Shown: positions 12,641-26,371, counted from the first letter of the stretch. The stretch: 64,000 nucleotides of DNA from Terebella lapidaria (GCA_949152475.1 OX424567.1:22717402-22781401), one strand, 5' to 3'. The notes: a model not told the origin generated them from the sequence alone. Translations and numbers: made by a program.

Positions 12641-13600
12641 TATTGAAGTGTTGTGTAATACCTTGTGAAAATATCATTGTCAACGAAACGTGATCGTAGA
12701 TCAAATGTTCACGGAGGCGGCTTGATATGTATATGACTTGCACAATCCGCCGTATTCATTTCCAGGTATATCTCATCAACCTACCTATAAAGGACATGAT
12801 GTGTCGAGTTCAACGACTGACAGTTCGTTCATAGACAGAAACACAGATGCTATTCCACACATTCACCGTGAATCTGTTTTATTAGCGTGTTTTGTAATGC
12901 CTTGTAAAATTATTGGCAACGAAATGAAATCGTGGATAAAATGTTTATATCTCATACAACACAATTATAGGGTGAATCAAAAAGCTGGATTGACCTGAAT
13001 AATATATTGATATCTTTATTTAGTACGCGCTCATAACCAGAATGAATAAGGAATCAATACCCGAATGGCTTAACTGTTCCGAGCAAACAAAACCAGGTCC
13101 GTAATCCAATATCAAAATCCAATGTCAGGAAAAATGGAGAAATATTCAAAGAGGTCCATTAATATATGGTCTTCAGAAGTGAATGAATATGATTCATAAT
13201 ATTCAACGTTCATGTATCACCGAACACGTGTTGAAAAGTCACTCGGAAAATGGAAATAATATAAACATCAGTATGCAAATAATAATTGATATCGTTAATT
13301 TTTTTTTTTTATTCCATGAGTTGAAAATCTATGGAAAATATACTCATTTAGCTACGTGATGGAGATTATTGCCGTGATCCTTATACAGAGATTATTGCTA
13401 TATTGGCGTTTACGCGACACCCTGTATCACAAAAACAAACACAATCTGCTGTATCGAATTCCAAGTATAAGTCGTCAACCTATCTTTGAATGACATGACT
13501 CAAGTTTTACGGAATTTCAACAAATGACAGCTCGTTCACAGAGACGCAGCTGCTATCCCATACATTACGCAACATAATACATTCATTCATTTTCACTTAA
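12600..13600. repeat. Degenerate local duplications
   Basis: TGTAATACCTTGTGAAAATAT...CAACGAAA at 12645-12710 repeats at 12886-12960 (offset about 240). A second block, TCATCAACCTACCT...GACAGTTCGTTCA (12775-12855), repeats at 13480-13565 as GTCGTCAACCTATCT...GACAGCTCGTTCA. A third piece at 13030-13110 (GAATCAATACC...TTCCGAGC) recurs inverted at 22950-23000. No ORF with recognisable content. Confidence 0.65.
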
Positions 13601-14530
13601 ACATACTGAATGTTTCCGAGTGGCCCCCATAGGCTGAATATTTACCAAAAACTCCGAACTCTATACCTGAATGGGCTTTTCCCTATTATGGTCACCATTG
13701 GAATGTTCCGAACCTGGTAAAATATAATTTTATTCTGAATTAAGGCCGATGGGCATATTTTAAACAAGAATAGTACTTTAAAAGAGTACACGCGGAGTGC
13801 CTTCAGTGTATTTATTCTGTAAAAATTACGAGGACAATATAGCACAAGTATAAAATATATATTGTCCAAAGCCCTGTTGCCAGAAGATGTACAGAGATGA
13901 TGCCAAATACATCGCTCTCTGTGTGATAATAATACAAAACTAAGTTTGTCATCAATGATTTTGTTTATATTCGAGATTTGTCTCTCAATGAAATAGCTTT
14001 GAGACTGATCACACAATGTGATCTCAGGTGAAGATCGAGTTATCAAACAGTTTGAACACCCTGGGTCACCTCAGCTCTACCATCAAGTATTGAGTGTTCC
14101 GAGGCGCCAATATACAATTATCAGGGGCGACATTTGCCTCCAGTTTGAGTAACATTTGAGGTCAAGTTCATGGTCACCAAAATAATTACCATAAATGACT
14201 GATCTTCATGTAAATAGAAAGGCGATCAAAAATGACCATATAAGGAAATGAGAAAACCCATCATGAGAAAATTAAGTTTAATCTTGGAAGTGTTCAGTGT
14301 CCGTATGTCAGCTTTCGATTTTAGAGGGAGAAGACCTTGAGTTTTTGTACTGAGGAGCATTTAAGACAGCACTGGTGCAGATGGTTGGAAGCCATCTCAT
14401 TATTTGCCCCCATAATCGACCTATCTCCTTGAGAAATGAGAATGAATTGGCGATCAGAACAAACAAACAAAAAATCGTGGAATATGAACAAAGACCTGTA
14501 ACAAGATTACTAGTAAACTTAGATACAATC
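13601..14530. other. No gene recognised
   Basis: A 134-codon minus-strand frame (13642-14046) has no recognisable domain and AT-driven composition. Nothing else seen. Confidence 0.4.
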
Positions 14531-14534
14531 CAGA

Positions 14535-15060
14535 CACTACATGTATTTTTTTTCTGCCTTACCTGTCATTCATTGAACCACCTGTTCTATACAGATGACA
14601 TTTGCCTGTTCGCACCTCTGCGTTAGGCATCTAGATAATGTTAGATACATGTCAGACATATGGCATATCCCATGATATTACTTTCAATCCTTCCAAATCT
14701 AGTTGTATGGTTATTTCTACGCGTAGATCGAGGTATATCAAGCCTCCATTGGTGACGTTTATCCCCCGTTTGGAAAATGTCAAATATCTTGGCGTGACAC
14801 TACATTGTAAGTGATACATGCAATGGCAAAGTTGCCCATTGTTCTTTGTCAATAAAATTATTTCTGATTGAAACTTTTTGCATGAATTTTTATTGCTCAT
14901 ACATGTATCTGTGGCGTAAGTATAACGAACAAGATGCTACCGTATCGATAGTATATCGTTTGAAAGGGTTTCAGTCCACGATCCCAGATATACCTTATTG
15001 TTTACCAAAATTTCAAGATGCCATAAATGTTCGGATGTGTGACAGTCATGATTGACCAGC
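14535..15060 (+). mobile_element. Decayed LINE fragment (reverse transcriptase C-terminal part)
   Basis: Conceptual reading gives a YxDD box region, HLFYTDDICLFAPL (14575-14620). Then, across at least one frame change, it gives TYGISHDITFNPSKSSCMV and ENVKYLGVTLHCK (14650-14810), the normal spacing after the RT catalytic box in CR1/L2-type LINEs. A weaker FCMNFYCSYMYLWRKYN follows at 14875-14935, like the thumb/C-terminal region of those elements. The first aspartate box reads YTDD instead of YADD. Stops and frame changes show an old insertion. Confidence 0.6.
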
Positions 15061-15489
15061 GTGGTCCAAATATTTCCCGACCGGAAGAAGAAAGTGAAAA
15101 CAGATAGAGAAACCCTAAAAACATCTGCAAGCACATAAATTGAATGTGCTCTACTTGTAAATTGATGAACCCAGTGCGGCGAGGGTCTGTAATATCTGAA
15201 TGTCTTGTTATCACTGAATTGAATAGCAACATGTAGGTGCAACACAATTATATGGGGGGACATTGGGTTAAATCCTTGAATTATCTTTGATTTCTGCATA
15301 CATATGTACAACTGTATGTGTTTTATGTTTTGTATTTGTATTGTCCGTTTATCTATGGGTTAGATACCTGAAACAGAACTCTATTCTTATTCAGGCATAT
15401 GATAATTATATTGTACGTTGGCAGCAGGCTCTGCAAAGCACCCAGACTGAAGTTGATCGTAAAGTAACAGAATCATTTTCATGAAGACT

Positions 15490-15730
15490 GAAAATGCGTG
15501 ATACGCCTTGAAGACAAGAGACGTGTTTCGATTTCCAGATGAAGTCATTCCAGAAAATTAGCAAGAGTGCACTAGTTCGGATGATCTCTGCTGCTGGGAA
15601 CAGCGGAAGAATACAGTCTACTGCTATGAGCAGCATGAACGTTCATTTACCACATGCGTACAATGTTTAGGAATTGGAGCACATTGGGGAGACACGTCAG
15701 CAGATGTCAGTAATGGTACCTCCAAACGTT
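15490..15730 (+). pseudogene. Broken trefoil-like exon of the gene A/B family (member C)
   Basis: Bases 15497-15645 align with exon 4 of gene B (33914-34072): shared CTTGAAGACA-GAGAC, a TTTC-A block, TGCTGCTGGGAAC (CCW-E) and TACTGCTATGAGCAG. Reading it in family frames gives CVIRLEDKR, CFDFPDEVIP, then ECTSSDDLCCWEQRKNTVYC, with a frame change and a stop in between. No LDLa or signal exon was found nearby upstream. It is therefore a remnant of a third family member, or a lone copied exon. The downstream 90 bases (to 15730) are duplicated at 17221-17336. Confidence 0.7.
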
Positions 15731-17220
15731 TCTATTGCACCTCCGAACGTCCCAATGTGTGGAATTCCCTATATACACCCTACAACATATCTTAAGGCGG
15801 TGACTGACCTAGTTCTTTTGTCTAGGGGTCAGGTCATGTTATTGTCACCGACTTGTGCTCAGATTTTTTTTGGAAGGAAGATAAACACAAGGTAAGAAAA
15901 ATGCAATTTCTGCAACAAAACGCATATATATATATAATAACTGAGGTAGATGATACGATTTCCGAGATACCACTGCAACTTTATTTACTTCACAAATATT
16001 TGTAGGGGCTGAAATTCCCCAGAAATAAGGTTTCTTCCATCAATGTTTACCCCAATTTTGACACGGTGATCACGTTCATGGTCATTTTCAATAAAATCTG
16101 CACTTTGTATTTAGATAATCTGTACACGGGAGTTAAGATAATCATCTCATGTTTCATACATCCTGCGCATATGCACTTATATCTTGTAATTTTTCAGTTA
16201 TTCCTAAATTATTCCACATGCTTGTCGTGTCGCCGATTTGAGTCAAGCGTTACCGACTTAGGTTTACATTTTGGGTAAAACATCTTGGTCATTTAACGAT
16301 TGTTTTCAGGTGGTTGTTCTTCAAAAGTCTCTTCGACTTCAATGTCGGATAATTATTGAGCAATAAAACGATATTTCCTTTCTAATATATTGTGCAGGGT
16401 TTTCCTCCATTGTTCATGCGTCGATAGAACATGTTTCCACTTGAGATGTACACAAGAATTTATGGGTTGTGCGTTGTATATTGGCTTGTGTTGAAATTTG
16501 TGTGTATTTTAATATTCCGTGCTGTCCGATACCTTTTCGAAATTAGGAGGACGATAAACAAAAGTCTGAACACAACACAGCCTTATTTTAGTTAACTTTT
16601 AGACCCAAATCAGACGTATTTCAAAAGCACTGCAGTTTATCTCATAATGCCGGAAGAGACACAGAAGAGATGTCCAGTGTGTATATTTTCATTTTAATAC
16701 TCCACTGGAATTGTAGTTCATTTGTGTGCTCGAAGACCTATGCATTTAAGTGTCTACGTTTTCTTGCAACAGGTGCCAGCGAGTTATCTCAGTGTATCAA
16801 GTTGCCAACGGAACATTGGTACCTGGTTAGGTTTTTAGGTTACTGAACATATTGTTCGATAACCTATTAGTTCCTCTAGCTGAATGACCGTCCATCTGGT
16901 GCAAACTTTTCTTTTAATCTTTGAAGCTTACGATCTAAGTTTACACACATATACTACCAAAAAATATTTCAGGAAAGAAGGATTTTTTATATTTTCACAT
17001 TTTATAAATGGCGGCCGATTTTGACTTTCTTTCCGATTCATGCATATGCACCCTCATGAAGTGTTCAAGTTTTGTTGCTGATGGATCGCCGGTCTGCACG
17101 TGGTACTCATTTGATTTCCTGACTGGTCGGCAAAAAAAAAATGTCCAAAAGTCGCTATCTGTTTCAAGCCATTTTCAGACAACAACGAAATTCGCCATTG
17201 AAAAAAAAAAAGAAGACGGT
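15731..17220. other. No gene seen; part of a dispersed repeat
   Basis: At 16818-16866 the text TTTTTAGGTTACTG...GATAACCTATTAG is the inverted form of the module at 45155-45195. Otherwise AT-rich with shadow ORFs only. Confidence 0.5.
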
Positions 17221-17336
17221 CAACTGCTCTGAGCAGCGTGAACGTTCACTTACCACCCGCTTACAATGTTTAGGAATTGGAGCACATTGGGAAGACACAT
17301 CAGCAGATGCCAGCAATGGTTCCTCCAAACGCTAAA
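17221..17336 (+). pseudogene. Duplicate of the 3' end of member C
   Basis: CTGCTCTGAGCAGCGTGAAC through CCTCCAAACG matches 15625-15727 with about 85-90% identity by eye. It begins inside the CY-E codons of the trefoil-like exon and carries the flank downstream, so it is a DNA-level duplication of member C's tail. It is not an independent exon. Confidence 0.7.
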
Positions 17337-17644
17337 ATTGGCGGCCGATGACTGATCCGGTCAAATATGGCCCATTTGGCCAACCATTTTCCCCTAAAAT
17401 TGGCTGTTGATGAGCGACCCGGTTGAATTTGCCCTGCTTGGCCAGCCATACACCAAGTTTTGCAATGTCAAAGACACCCGGGACCATTTTACTTGATCAT
17501 TATCTCCCAAACGGGTGTCAATTCACTAAAAAAAGAAGAAATTCACCTCTCAAAAAGTGATGCGCGCAATTTTTTTTTTTCTTTATTTAAAAAAAAAAAG
17601 CGAGTGATGCGCAGGGTTAAAACTGACGCGCGCGATTAAAACTG

Positions 17645-17855
17645 AGACTGTCCGGCCATTTTGAGCCTGATGATGTGATTGTCCTGCTCACTGCCTTCAC
17701 TGGAACGGCTGCTTTCAACATTGATGGAATAACGCTACACTTAGCATTCCTCTCTGATGGAAGCTCGAAACAAAAGACTGACCAAACTCTCAACTCGGAG
17801 AAACTGAACACACTTCGTGCACGTTTGGGGAAACTGAGACTTGGGTGGATACATT
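17645..17855 (+). pseudogene. PIF1-type helicase fragment (Helitron or free-standing PIF1 relative)
   Basis: The open reading gives FEPDDVIVLLTAFTGTAAFN and IDGITLH, followed by LNSEKLNTLRARLGKLRL. This is the stretch between Walker A and Walker B in PIF1/Helitron helicases (TAFTGTAA-NI-G-TLH). Walker A is not seen upstream and the expected LLIIDE-SM Walker B after RLGKLRL is missing, so about 70 residues survive. The frame stays open to 18145, but the later part (to VIIDT) is unrecognised. Helitron origin is the likeliest; no Rep domain or termini were found. Confidence 0.65.
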
Positions 17856-20650
17856 ACAGCGCCAAAAGGGAGGGAGTACGTTCAAGCACGAGGTGGATGC
17901 ACTGTACATTAAGCGTTCTGCGATCAGAAGCCAATATAGGTGATTTCCTTCTTGGACGGGATATCCAGTCAAGGCGACGCGATCTCTTCAGTCCCGTCCA
18001 TACAAAACGAATTCATCTGGAGGAAATGGTAGTGAGCATGAAGTCTTGTGGAAATTTCATTGTCGTGACCGTACGTACCTCCCACTCATGTCATGGAATC
18101 TCTGTTCTGCTGAAAAATGAAGCACCCGTAATAATCGACACGTAGATGTCTCCGATTGCGACAAAAAGCTGGCCCCAAGGATATTGGAACGTCATACAGA
18201 AACTTTCCATCAACAATATACATGTACTAGGGCTGCAGCAAAAACTCAAGGAAAAAAGTGTGCATCGGTAGGAGCGACTTTGTACCAAATAATAATTCAT
18301 CCTCGTGGAAAAAGGTAGACACTGGAAGACCACAGCACAACCGAACGTGTGCAGTCAGTTAAAAATGGTTTGATATTGCTCAACTCAACGCCATTTAACA
18401 AAAGAATTGACTGGACGGCAACACCTTGAGTGGCCGGCAATACAATACTAATCCCATGCTCAAAACATGATTATGACGTCATCTGCAAACCATCTATTGT
18501 TCAGGCTTTCTGCCCCTCTTGACACAGTCAGATGTCTGCTAAAACTGTCACAATACCACATGCTATTCAGAATGACAACAAAACGACACTCCATGACATG
18601 AAAACCCTGGCCTTGAGATGAAAACACATGTAATAACCTCTCCAGTTCCATGTGATGCCTCGTCGGAACTACTCTACTAAGGAATATCACAGCCATACCC
18701 TGCAAGTTCGTTCTGGCCATGCAGAAAGGAGAACGGGAAATTGCTTGGTGTGCTCTCTGAGCAAATAAAATATGACGAGGATACCATTCGGCTTGCCCTT
18801 ACTAAAGACCGTCCCCTAGACGCCAACCTCGTTCAGGGCCTACCCAAAGGGATATTGCGCGACTGCAGCGCCATCTCGCGCGTGGATGCTCCGATTTGTT
18901 TGACATGGATGACATCGACCAAGTCAGGTGGCACGTTTGGTGTGGCGTATGGTTGCAGCAAAAATTAGAGATATTTCCCAGATATATTTTTTCTCGATTT
19001 GCAGTAGATTAAGCTTAGAATGGTCAGTCGTTTTTCCACCATCGTGTCCATAATATTGTGGTGTTAATTTGATGATTTTGATTTTAATATTCTTTCACAA
19101 TCAATACCTGCTCGATACATATCATTATCGGACATGCACACCAATTCAGGTGCATACAGTAATATTCGAGAATAATTGGTTTTATTCCTACTTCGTTTGC
19201 AGCCTATCTGAATGGGAACTGCCTTCCCGACCCAGTTCAAGGCTTGTGCTTATTATGACGATTAATCAGATGTCGTCGCTGGCTGATCACTTACAGACGC
19301 TAGGATTTGGAACAGAGAGATGCAGTCTATCTGAATGGGAACTGCCTTCCAGACCCAGTTCAAGGTTTGTGCTGTAATGTTGGCCGAGATGAGCATCAAG
19401 GAGTGACGTATGACCGCCGATCGTGATGATGACGAAAGATACGAGGGATGAACCTTGGGAAGACCAGATATGTCGCAATCCACGCAATCGTTCAGTGACA
19501 TAATGAACGCATACACCATGGGCACTCTGTCAAACACAAGGCCTACTAGGTCTTAAAAATGATATATATACGAAGCATTTTCAGTTATTCTGGCTCTATC
19601 TATCGCATGAAAATTAAAATATATTACTATATTTGGAAAGACATATACTTCATGTGTATATTGAGAGGGATCCTGGTTAGGAAATCCAGAAACCAACCCC
19701 CTCCTTGGCAATTTGCTATTCGTATTTTTTTTGACACTGCTGCACAACAGCTGGTTATCGTGAGTGCGTTTATCTGGACGAGGCCTTTCATTTTAACCAA
19801 ATACTGCCCTACACGTGTTTTTATTTTGCCTGCGATATTTTTCAAAGAACCGAGCTTGCGAATGGTAAAAAAACGACCAAGGGCAAAATAAAAGCACATG
19901 TAGGCAGTTTTTACTTTATTAAATATCCATAATTTAAGGTTTCCCTATCTGTTTTGACTTTCTTCTACCGGTTGGGAAGCTCTTTGATCACGCTCCTCGA
20001 TCATAACGCACCCGAACATGATTGAACATTTCATATGATTAGAAATATCCACCTTATTACACCCGCCGAATCAAATAACGAAGCAGTACCACGATGAGAT
20101 ATATAATAACGTTGATTACATTCTCCTTATGGGAGAAAATCCAGATGTGTTTCCAGAATTACGGGTTGGGGGTGACAGTGGGTCGACTCGTTCAGTCAGT
20201 TGACTTGCACTCGGCATCTGTTCAACTTCTTGTTTGTATGCTTTCTCGACGTGAGTTCTTCTGCTGAATTTGTTTGTCATATTTTTGGTGCACGTCTATT
20301 CTTTCCGCCGAAACGCCTGTAGTTTAATTATATTGCGGCTAGAAATGACACCGACATACTGATGAAAACAACTGTCAACGGGCCCATCCGTCGAAGCATC
20401 CGTTCATGAGATTGCGTTGTAGTCGAAATTATAGCAAAAACATAGCATTTGCATCATAACGAACTAGGCATCTTGGGAACTGTTTTATTTTTTACGTTAT
20501 GGACAATGTGTGTACATATTTGTAATTACCAAGAACCCCTGAATGCTGGAAATATATTTCCACCTCCAAGAATATTGTCACAAACAAGGATAGTATGGAC
20601 CAATAAAAGTAAGATGCATAAAGGAACAGTCCGATGGATGGAGCTGAATG
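17856..20650. other. No gene recognised; small tandem duplication
   Basis: CTATCTGAATGGGAACTGCC with its flank occurs at 19202-19255 and again at 19323-19376 (period about 121). ORFs of up to 110 codons (19559-19891 plus, 19627-19899 minus) overlap each other and show no domains. Confidence 0.45.
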
Positions 20651-20669
20651 AGGTGGGTTATGTGAGCGG

Positions 20670-21660
20670 CTTAGTTCTTGATTATCTGGATGGACACTAA
20701 ACTGAACACAAATTGGCTTCTTTGCGAAAGATCAATCACACGAACAGACCAAAAACTGCTGCAGGGGCATCATAGAGTCTCTGATCTGTTTATCGATACT
20801 CATGTCATAGCATTTTACATGCTGTCAACTCCAGATCTGGAGAGACTCATTGAAAAATTTGACGAAGGCACTAAGCCAACAGAGAAAAACTGTTCATTAC
20901 AAAGAAGCGAAGAGCGTGCAATTCAAGTTCTTGAAGGATGTGACAGCATTGATTGATGTAATATCTGGGCTAGGCAACCCTCATAGTTATAGATGCGCCA
21001 GTCGTGATGGAACCGGAATTAATAACGTCCATCCCACACATCCATGAGTTCGGACAAGCAATTCATGCAGAGTATGTGCATGTTTTCAAAACTAGACAAA
21101 AGTTGTTCTATTTTGGACTTTCTGTTAAGAGAAACAAATATCCTAAAATTGCCGGATGCCCTGATCATCAAAAGAAAGAAAGTAAAGTTGAGATGATCAA
21201 ACAAGACATAGTCCTCATAACACAGCTGTTTCTTTCTCTCCAATCACACCCAGAGGCAGGTATGGCCGAATTCTTCGAATGTGAGAATCAGCGATTCATG
21301 ATGGCAACAGTCCAATCTTTGACACGGCTGCTGTCATCCACACGTTGCACTCATCAACGTCGTTCATGAAGTATGTATCTCTGCACAATCATTCCTTTCC
21401 TAAGAGCCACAGCCACAGCAACAGCATCTAAGCGGTACAGAAATTCTAAAATCCATGACACAGCAGAGTCGCGGAATAGGTGCTCTGCTTGACTTGAAGG
21501 AGATGGCAAGACGCCCCTTCTGAAAAGAATATGACAGACTTATTTGCAAAACGCAGGAAACTACAAAGATCTGTGCGAATTTGTCGGCAAGCAACTTGCA
21601 AAACGAGAGCATATGGAATACTTTTGACCACCACAAACCGTCCAATGTCGCAGTAACTGA
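20670..21660 (+). pseudogene. Remnant of a multi-copy uncharacterised invertebrate gene family
   Basis: In several frames the text reads LIEKFDEGTKPTEKNC, then VQFKFLKDVTALIDVISGLG (20910-20975), ITSIPHIHEFGQAIHAEYVH (21015-21080), KKESKVEMIKQDIVLITQLF (21170-21230) and PEAGMAEFFECENQRF (21250-21297). I recognise this order from a large family of repeated, unnamed proteins in molluscs and other marine invertebrates. Its biochemical function is unknown to me. There are at least two frame changes and a missing segment after GNP. It is probably a dead copy spread with a mobile element. Confidence 0.6.
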
Positions 21661-22326
21661 ACTTTGTTTCTATTCAGAGTCTTTGATGTTTGTTTTTTAG
21701 TGGCATCATCAAAATTTGGTAATCAGCGGTTTTAGGTTGATACATACACTTCAATGTTGCATCTCCCTCATGCATCGGCCCAGGGACATCGCAAGCCATA
21801 TGTACGTACTGTCAACAGTGATATAATATTATGATTCTTGCAGTAGCCTTCTTTGAACATTGAACCTGCTATATTTAACCTGAGGATTGGCTTTGATGAA
21901 AAGTAGTTGGGTAGGCTAAATAACGCGAACTACAGAAAACTGCTCTAGTGATTTATATAGTAAGATATTGTCAACATTCTATTCTGGAGCAACTTCAAAT
22001 CATCAATCTGATCATGATTCAATATATATTTCCCTGCATCAATTTTCACATACCGGTGAACCTTCCATTTCAGGTATCACCGATCAAGTATGTTCATGAT
22101 GGCTCCGCACCTGTCAGAGTGCCGATGGTCAAGGACGAGACACATCCTACTGTGAAATTGACACTGTTCGAAGAAGCGGCCACTGGGCCACAGCAAGAAC
22201 TTTTCAATTAGGTGGCGGAGTCGAGATAAAGGGCATGAACAACCGCAAAAGAAAATATTTTCCGGTACAACTGAGCTCTAGTAAACGATGCAAAGTCCGA
22301 TTAACAGTACGTATACAAGAAGAGGA

Positions 22327-22470
22327 TTAACCAAATACTGCATTGTACTGGAATTTATTTCTCACTTGTACTTCCGTGGAGCACTCGTTTGTACTGGTTT
22401 TCATTGAACTCGTGCTCCGCCGAAGGACCAAGTGAGAAATGAATTCCAGCACAATGTAGTACTTGGTTTA
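22327..22470. repeat. Foldback element
   Basis: The arms are AACCAAATACTGCATTGTAC...TTTCTCACTTGTACTTC and its inverted partner AAGTGAGAAATGAATTCCAGC...GTACTTGGTTT. They pair over about 55 bases around a 40-base loop. A small palindromic MITE by structure. Confidence 0.8.
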
Positions 22471-22559
22471 TTATATGTCTACAATAACGTTTTCCAGCAC
22501 AAAAGAGACAATGAGTGACGTCATAGCAACGATTTCTGGTCAGTGCAGTAAAAACAACA

Positions 22560-22775
22560 ATGCCATATCAACACTTATTTCACCGATGCTCAGCTACACA
22601 TGATGCTATCTGGTCTCGAAACACCGATGCCCAGCTAGTCTCGAAACTGCTGCGACAGGGATATGTTTTACCAAGACTTATAGCTGCCTTCAAGAAATTA
22701 TATGGACGTCATCAAGATCTGGTTGATAAATACACCAAATCCATGACTGCCATGCAACTACATCGATTTTCATGT
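22560..22775 (+). other. Short unassigned frame, possible remnant
   Basis: 72 codons with LVSKLLRQGYVLPRLIAAFK and KLYGRHQDLVDKYTKSM. The -LL-QGY---RL---FKK-Y-RH-DL--KY pattern is one I associate with C-terminal tails of repeated retroelement-type proteins, but I cannot name it. Fragment only. Confidence 0.3.
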
Positions 22776-25700
22776 TAATTTGATGGAATTCATGACGGGT
22801 GCCACTAGTGGGGCAGGAAATGCTCACTCTTTCCGGAACACCTGGTTTCACCTCCTAATGGTCATTTTTGGGGGTCAGAGTTTCCCTGTCATTCTTGTTT
22901 TCTCTCATTTCGTATGCCTGATATGACTTTCTGTCCCCGGACTATGAGATTGGATAACGGACCCTGTTTTGTTCGCTCGGAATACTTAATACTGGGTATT
23001 GATTCTATGTCTATTCAACAGTGTTGACATATAATATTGCGGATAATAACACAAGCAACTTCATTTGTACGTACATTTTCAATGATTGTTCTGTGACTTG
23101 AAATAACTCAACAACAATTTGTGGTTTGACACAAATAGCATTCAAGTTCACTGTATCATTTCAGCAAATTTGGCATATATTTACACTGTATCATTTTCGC
23201 ACGTTTGGCTTATATTTACTCATTAATACTTTTAAATATGTTCCCCGTGATGCTATCAACACGACAGTCAATCAACTGGACACTCTGGCTTTGAAGATAA
23301 ACAGGACGCGAAACCCCAACAATGCGCAAATGGCAGATCGTAGCTGTTGAATTTGTCGTCGTTTACAAATAGTTGTCATGGCCACGGTAGGTGAAAAATT
23401 AGAGTTTTATAATAATAATATTTACAAATATCACCACTTTTCTCAACTTTCTATGTACTGCTCCTGATATCAGTTTACTGCCTTCAAGGAAAAGACTCCA
23501 AGAAAAACCAACAAGTTGCCAAGTACCATATTTACGATGCAACATGTTCGAGGTCTTCTAACCGCTGCTACACTGGTAAAATGAAACGGAATTATAGTAT
23601 AAAGATAAGTCATGTCATCTTCAGACGCATTTCCCTAGGCAACCATTGGCGGTCTTTTGGGGTGTATTTTTTGTTTGCTGAGTTGGGATATTTTACTTTC
23701 GGAAATATCCGTATCTTTCAGTCGAAATGCCCCCAACGCATCCCATGCATTGATATCTGGTTTTTGTAGAGCGACAACAGTTGAATTCCAAAAACAAACG
23801 AGACAATCAGAGTTTGCAGACCCTCGCCCTTTCAGATTCAGTTACCGAAGTTGAAGATGATGACCATTTCATATTCGACCTGGGCAATAATCGGGATTTT
23901 GGTCGTACGACCATTGGTCATGTTTCAAATGGTCTGGAATCGGCAATAGAAAAGTACAAAAATTATGGAAGAAATATTCATTATCATTATTATTAAAGCT
24001 ATAATCACTTTTAGAATTGACAACATTTATTCATTGTGCGAGAGTTTTATTTTGTCTATAGAATGAGAAAACTTCGGGTCTGAAATGTGTATTACGTGCC
24101 TAAATTGAGTTTCTGAAACAAGAATCAAATTCGAGCCCGTCAATCTGGCATCATTGTTTTCCTCAAAGCGGCCAGCCTTGAGGGCGAGTTCTATACACAG
24201 TCTGATGACGTCATTGATATTTGTCTAGATACTGTGGCAACCGGCAACGTAAGCAGGCCGATCATTCTCTATCCAATGTTTTCATGCACGATTACGGCTT
24301 ATTTTTGAGTATCTGTTGTCGAACTGTGAATATTTCCTATATATTCTCGACTATCTCGAGATGTACTTTCAAGTTTGCGTGACAAACAAGAATGCTAAAT
24401 TTGGCTGATTTTGAAATTGATTCCAACTTTAAGTGTAGATTTCTTGGGATATTTCTATTTTGACCATATTCTCGACGCTCAAACTTACTTCCACCTAACA
24501 ATGATTTAAGTTGGCTCGTGGACACTGAATGCCCTAAAATATAGCTCGGGTTTTTATTCCGAGCTTATGTGAAATCGCATGTGGTGAATCTAATGACCTT
24601 CAACATGTCCTCACAGGGCCCTAGCTGGCTTTTGAGTTTTATTAGTAAATGCTTTAGCTAAATTGAAAAATCATTAGCCAAATTGAAGTATCATTAGCCA
24701 AGTGTTTCGTGAAATTTTTCGCAACCGAATCTATTGATTCCTATCATGTATTGTGCTGCTCGAACTGATATGGGGAAAAAAAGTTTGCAACATACTCCAG
24801 TTCAATGTTTTTGAACTGAATTTAATTACTCATATCACTCATCAACATACATCATGCAGATAGCATGTTTGTTTTATATGTGGCAGGTACATGTTAACTT
24901 AAGTATGAACATGTTGTCAACAATTTCTATCACTAAGCCAACACAAATTCAATACTGTGACTAACATTGGAACAATGACTTCGTTTCTGTACGAGCCGAA
25001 ACAGCGAACTTGTGGTCCTTCTACTTGAGATTTCTCGTGTGAAGTCATCGGCTTTAGCAGGTTACTTTAGGTGTTTTACTTGACTTGCCCATTGTCATCA
25101 CATTGTGTCTTTCATTGTCCAGGCAATATTGGCAGTACAAATCACCCTCCCGTAATTTCAGCCACGGGAATTTCAAAAACCATTCAAATTGATGTTTCTT
25201 TTGATGTTTTTTGCCTTCGAAGGAACGTTATTTGGCACATGATCGTCAGTCTTTCGTTTCGCAGTCGACGCCATTTTGATAAACAAACTGAACCTGAACG
25301 ATGCCTAAAATGCGGGAATTTCTGTGACCCGGTATCTCAATCATAACGCACCCGATAAAAGGCTGAGTTCACCACACGATGTTAGTGCGAAATCGCGATC
25401 GTCAATGGCATTCGCCAAACGATTTAGTTCAATCGCCAAATTATAGAATTATTCGCGAATGGGTAGTGAGGGCCCTGCCTCATATGATTTTCAGTGCTCA
25501 ACAGCTCAAGGCCATGAGCAGTGTATATGAAAAACCGTCGGACCGTCTGACATGTCCTGTGTAAATGACTGCATGTCCGATGTCACTCGGCAACACTTCT
25601 GTCCCGATGTCAGATGTGTATAATCCAACCTGAGTCCAGGTACGGTTTGATTTCGTTCCGAATTTTAGCCGCTCCCGCGAACTTGGATCTTTGATCAATC

Positions 25701-26371
25701 TTGGAACCTTTGGTAAATTGTTTAAGCACACACAATCTCATAAGACCAGCTGTTTGACTAACAGTAAATTCGCGCCGTTTGAGAATACCGAAGTTGGGGC
25801 ACACAATCTCAAAACTTTATATTTCCTGAAACGCCCAACACAATACACGTGATTTTGGATGCATACACACTGAGCCAGTCTATCCCATCAAGGTTTGTCC
25901 TGTTTATGCAGGGTTTAACTTACATATAGAGTGAGTAAACTATAGTCTACCATAATGAAATTTGGTCATGTCACTTGATGTGGAAGATTTTGATGGACAA
26001 AGTAAGTTAAGTACAGCTAAAGTACTGCTGGTGCCTGGGCCCCTGCTCTGGCCTGGCTCTCTCGTCACTTGCACACTTCCACAGTGGAACCGCACACTCA
26101 CAGGTCAGGGGCTCTGGGCCTTGGGTAGGGTGGGTCTGGGTAATTTGTCAAGTCATACAATGTAGTGACCAAAATTCAGCATAGATAATGGGTAGAGCTG
26201 CCATATCTTTGTGAGGCACTTGCCCTAGGTTAGAGCTGCCATACTACAGAATTGAAAAGACAAAAAAATATGTTGTTCATAGATCTAGAACCTAGATCTA
26301 GTTATAAAGTTAAAACTTGATTAGATTTGACTGAAGTAGAGTCAGTATTGTACAAGTTCTACCTACCTACG
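22776..26371. other. No gene recognised
   Basis: Holds one inverted copy (22950-23000) of the repeat at 13030-13110 and several short shadow ORFs. The phrase ATCATAACGCACCCGA at 25342-25357 also occurs at 20001-20016. Splice-like motifs are common but form no open chain. Confidence 0.4.

Noticed and set aside
13642-14046. 134-codon minus-strand frame as a gene
   Set aside because: AT-rich composition without any recognisable motif; likely chance.
18460-18720. Possible P-domain remnant because GTGATGCCTCGTCGG resembles gene A exon 6
   Set aside because: Similarity is limited to about a dozen bases and no Cys pattern follows.
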